From JAVVHH01 sp032249615 (GTDB lineage Bacteria; Pseudomonadota; Alphaproteobacteria; Acetobacterales; Acetobacteraceae), in NCBI GenBank assembly GCA_032249615.1, contig JAVVHH010000100.1:1-14076 (forward strand): a stretch of DNA of 14,076 nucleotides. Direction: 5' to 3'. Shown piece by piece: positions 12,943-14,076 of this stretch (within the stretch, counting starts at the first letter, position 1; every line of letters begins with the position of its first letter). Below the pieces are notes generated by a model that ran no database searches, was not told the origin of the DNA, and was given only the letters and a program-made list of their open reading frames with translations. The position numbers were made by a program, and so were the translations under genes.

Positions 12943-14076
12943 GCCAGCGTCGCCGCGATCCGGGCCGCAAGCCGCGCTGCAACTTCCGCCTTGGGCATGC
13001 GCGGCCAGGCTTCCGTCCCGGACGCCATGACCAGATGCACCTCGTTGGCGGCCCCGCCCATGATCCCGGTCGCTGGGCTCACGTCGTTGGCGACGATCCA
13101 ATCGCACCCCTTGCGGGCCAGCTTGGCCGTCGCATGCTCGACCACCCGCTCCGTCTCGGCCGCGAAACCGACGACCAGACGCGGCCGCATCGGCCCCGGC
13201 TGGGCTAACGTCGCCAGGATGTCCGGATTGGGAATGAGTCTTAGGGCCGTCGCCTCGGCCCCTGCCTGCTTCTTGAGCTTCTGGCCCGCCGCTTCGGCCA
13301 CCCGCCAATCGGCCACCGCCGCGGCGCAAACGGCCACATCGGCCGGCAGCGCCGCCTGGCACGCCTCCAGCATCTTCCGCGCCGTCTCGACCCGGTGCAT
13401 CGTGACGCCTCCCGGGTCCGCCACCCCGACCGGCCCGCTCACCAGCGTGACCCGCGCGCCCAGCCGCGCCAGCGCCGCGGCGATGGCATGCCCCTGCTGC
13501 CCCGAGGAGCGATTGGCGATGTAGCGCACCGGGTCGATCGGCTCGTGCGTCGGCCCGCTCGTCACCAGCGCATGTTTACCAGCCAGCGGCTTGGCAGCAG
13601 GCGCCAGCATTGCCTCGATCGCCGCCAGAATGACCGGCGGCTCCGCCAGCCGCCCCGGACCGAACTCGTTGCAGGCCATCGCGCCCTCGTCCGGCCCGAC
13701 CACCGCGACACCGCGCGACACGAGCGTCGCCATGTTCGCCACCGTCGCCGCGTGCTGCCACATCCGCACGTTCATCGCCGGCGCGACCAGAACCGGCTTG
13801 TCCGTCGCCAGCAGTACCGTGGTCGCCAGATCGCCCGCGAGCCCGGCCGCCATCTTCGCCAGAATGTCCGCGCTCGCCGGCGCCACCACGACGAGGTCCG
13901 CGCTGCGGCTCAGCTGGATGTGCCCCATCTCGCTCTCGTCCGTGAGCGACCACACCGCCGAATGGACCCTTTCCTCCGTCAGCGCCTGGAGGCTGAGCGG
14001 GGTGACGAACTGCGCGCCCCCCTCGGTCAACACGGCCCGCACGCCATGCCCGGCCTTACGCAGCAGGCGCACCAGC
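12939..14076 (-). CDS. coaBC: Bifunctional CoaBC: phosphopantothenoylcysteine decarboxylase/synthetase (5' end outside window)
   Basis: The frame is open to the right edge, so the N-terminus is missing and the GTG at 14072 is not the start. The enzyme condenses 4'-phosphopantothenate with cysteine (CoaB) and decarboxylates the product (CoaC), two steps of coenzyme A synthesis. The CoaC half (about the first 150 visible residues) shows HIQLSRSADLVVVAPAS, PAMNVRMW with its Asn, and GAMACNEFGPGR with the redox Cys. The CoaB half starts at KHALVTSGPTHEPIDPVRYI, with SSGQQGHAIA and GFAAET following. It ends in the usual WPRMPKAEVA segment. dut starts inside its stop codon. Confidence 0.95.
   Translation of the reverse strand, partial: LVRLLRKAGHGVRAVLTEGGAQFVTPLSLQALTEERVHSAVWSLTDESEMGHIQLSRSADLVVVAPASADILAKMAAGLAGDLATTVLLATDKPVLVAPAMNVRMWQHAATVANMATLVSRGVAVVGPDEGAMACNEFGPGRLAEPPVILAAIEAMLAPAAKPLAGKHALVTSGPTHEPIDPVRYIANRSSGQQGHAIAAALARLGARVTLVSGPVGVADPGGVTMHRVETARKMLEACQAALPADVAVCAAAVADWRVAEAAGQKLKKQAGAEATALRLIPNPDILATLAQPGPMRPRLVVGFAAETERVVEHATAKLARKGCDWIVANDVSPATGIMGGAANEVHLVMASGTEAWPRMPKAEVAARLAARIAATLA

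Noticed and set aside
12319..13524. Plus-strand open frame of 401 codons opposite the dehydrogenase, dut and coaBC
   Set aside because: It spans three recognised minus-strand genes and has no motif. It is a codon-composition shadow.

Overview
The window is GC-rich and densely coded. It looks like chromosomal DNA from an alphaproteobacterium, probably Rhodospirillales in the broad sense. The pointers are the coaBC-dut pair, a RhlE-type DEAD-box helicase with a GFGDDVPAF-type tail, and an outer-membrane beta-barrel protein of the exopolysaccharide-associated kind. These are family-level impressions from reading the proteins; no database search was possible. I see no rRNA, tRNA, CRISPR array, insertion sequence or phage gene.

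Layout. Bases 1-261 hold the C-terminus of an outer-membrane beta-barrel protein, cut by the window edge, followed by a small single-span membrane protein (373-546). A gap of about 320 bases with no convincing gene leads to a GH15 glycoside hydrolase on the minus strand (870-2672). The hydrolase is divergent from a DEAD-box RNA helicase (2853-4625). The 180-base region between them carries a 17-bp palindrome and a possible promoter. The plus strand continues with glutaryl-CoA dehydrogenase (gcdH, 4665-5918) and an overlapping RlmD/TrmA-type 5-methyluridine RNA methyltransferase (5878-7155).

From 7160 to the right edge everything is on the minus strand. In transcription order it reads coaBC (partial), dut, an isocitrate/isopropylmalate-family dehydrogenase, a 68-base gap, then seven tightly coupled genes of an Mrp/Mnh-type cation/proton antiporter: E, F, G, an MbhD-like gene, an MbhE-MnhB fusion, C and D. 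The RNA methyltransferase and the last antiporter gene converge with only 4 bases between their stop codons.

The antiporter operon is the most interesting part. Its order matches the A-to-H antiporter module of archaeal membrane-bound hydrogenase (Mbh), not the canonical mrpABCDEFG order. It has one large NuoL/M/N-like subunit and no separate MrpA. MbhE is fused to MnhB, and the single D subunit has a long C-terminal extension. Every junction is a 4-base overlap or a direct abutment, and four of the seven genes start with GTG or TTG. Such compact Mrp-like modules probably have relatives, so I call this unusual and worth comparison, not a proven new system. The dehydrogenase also deserves a look: Phe stands where the family normally has its catalytic Tyr.
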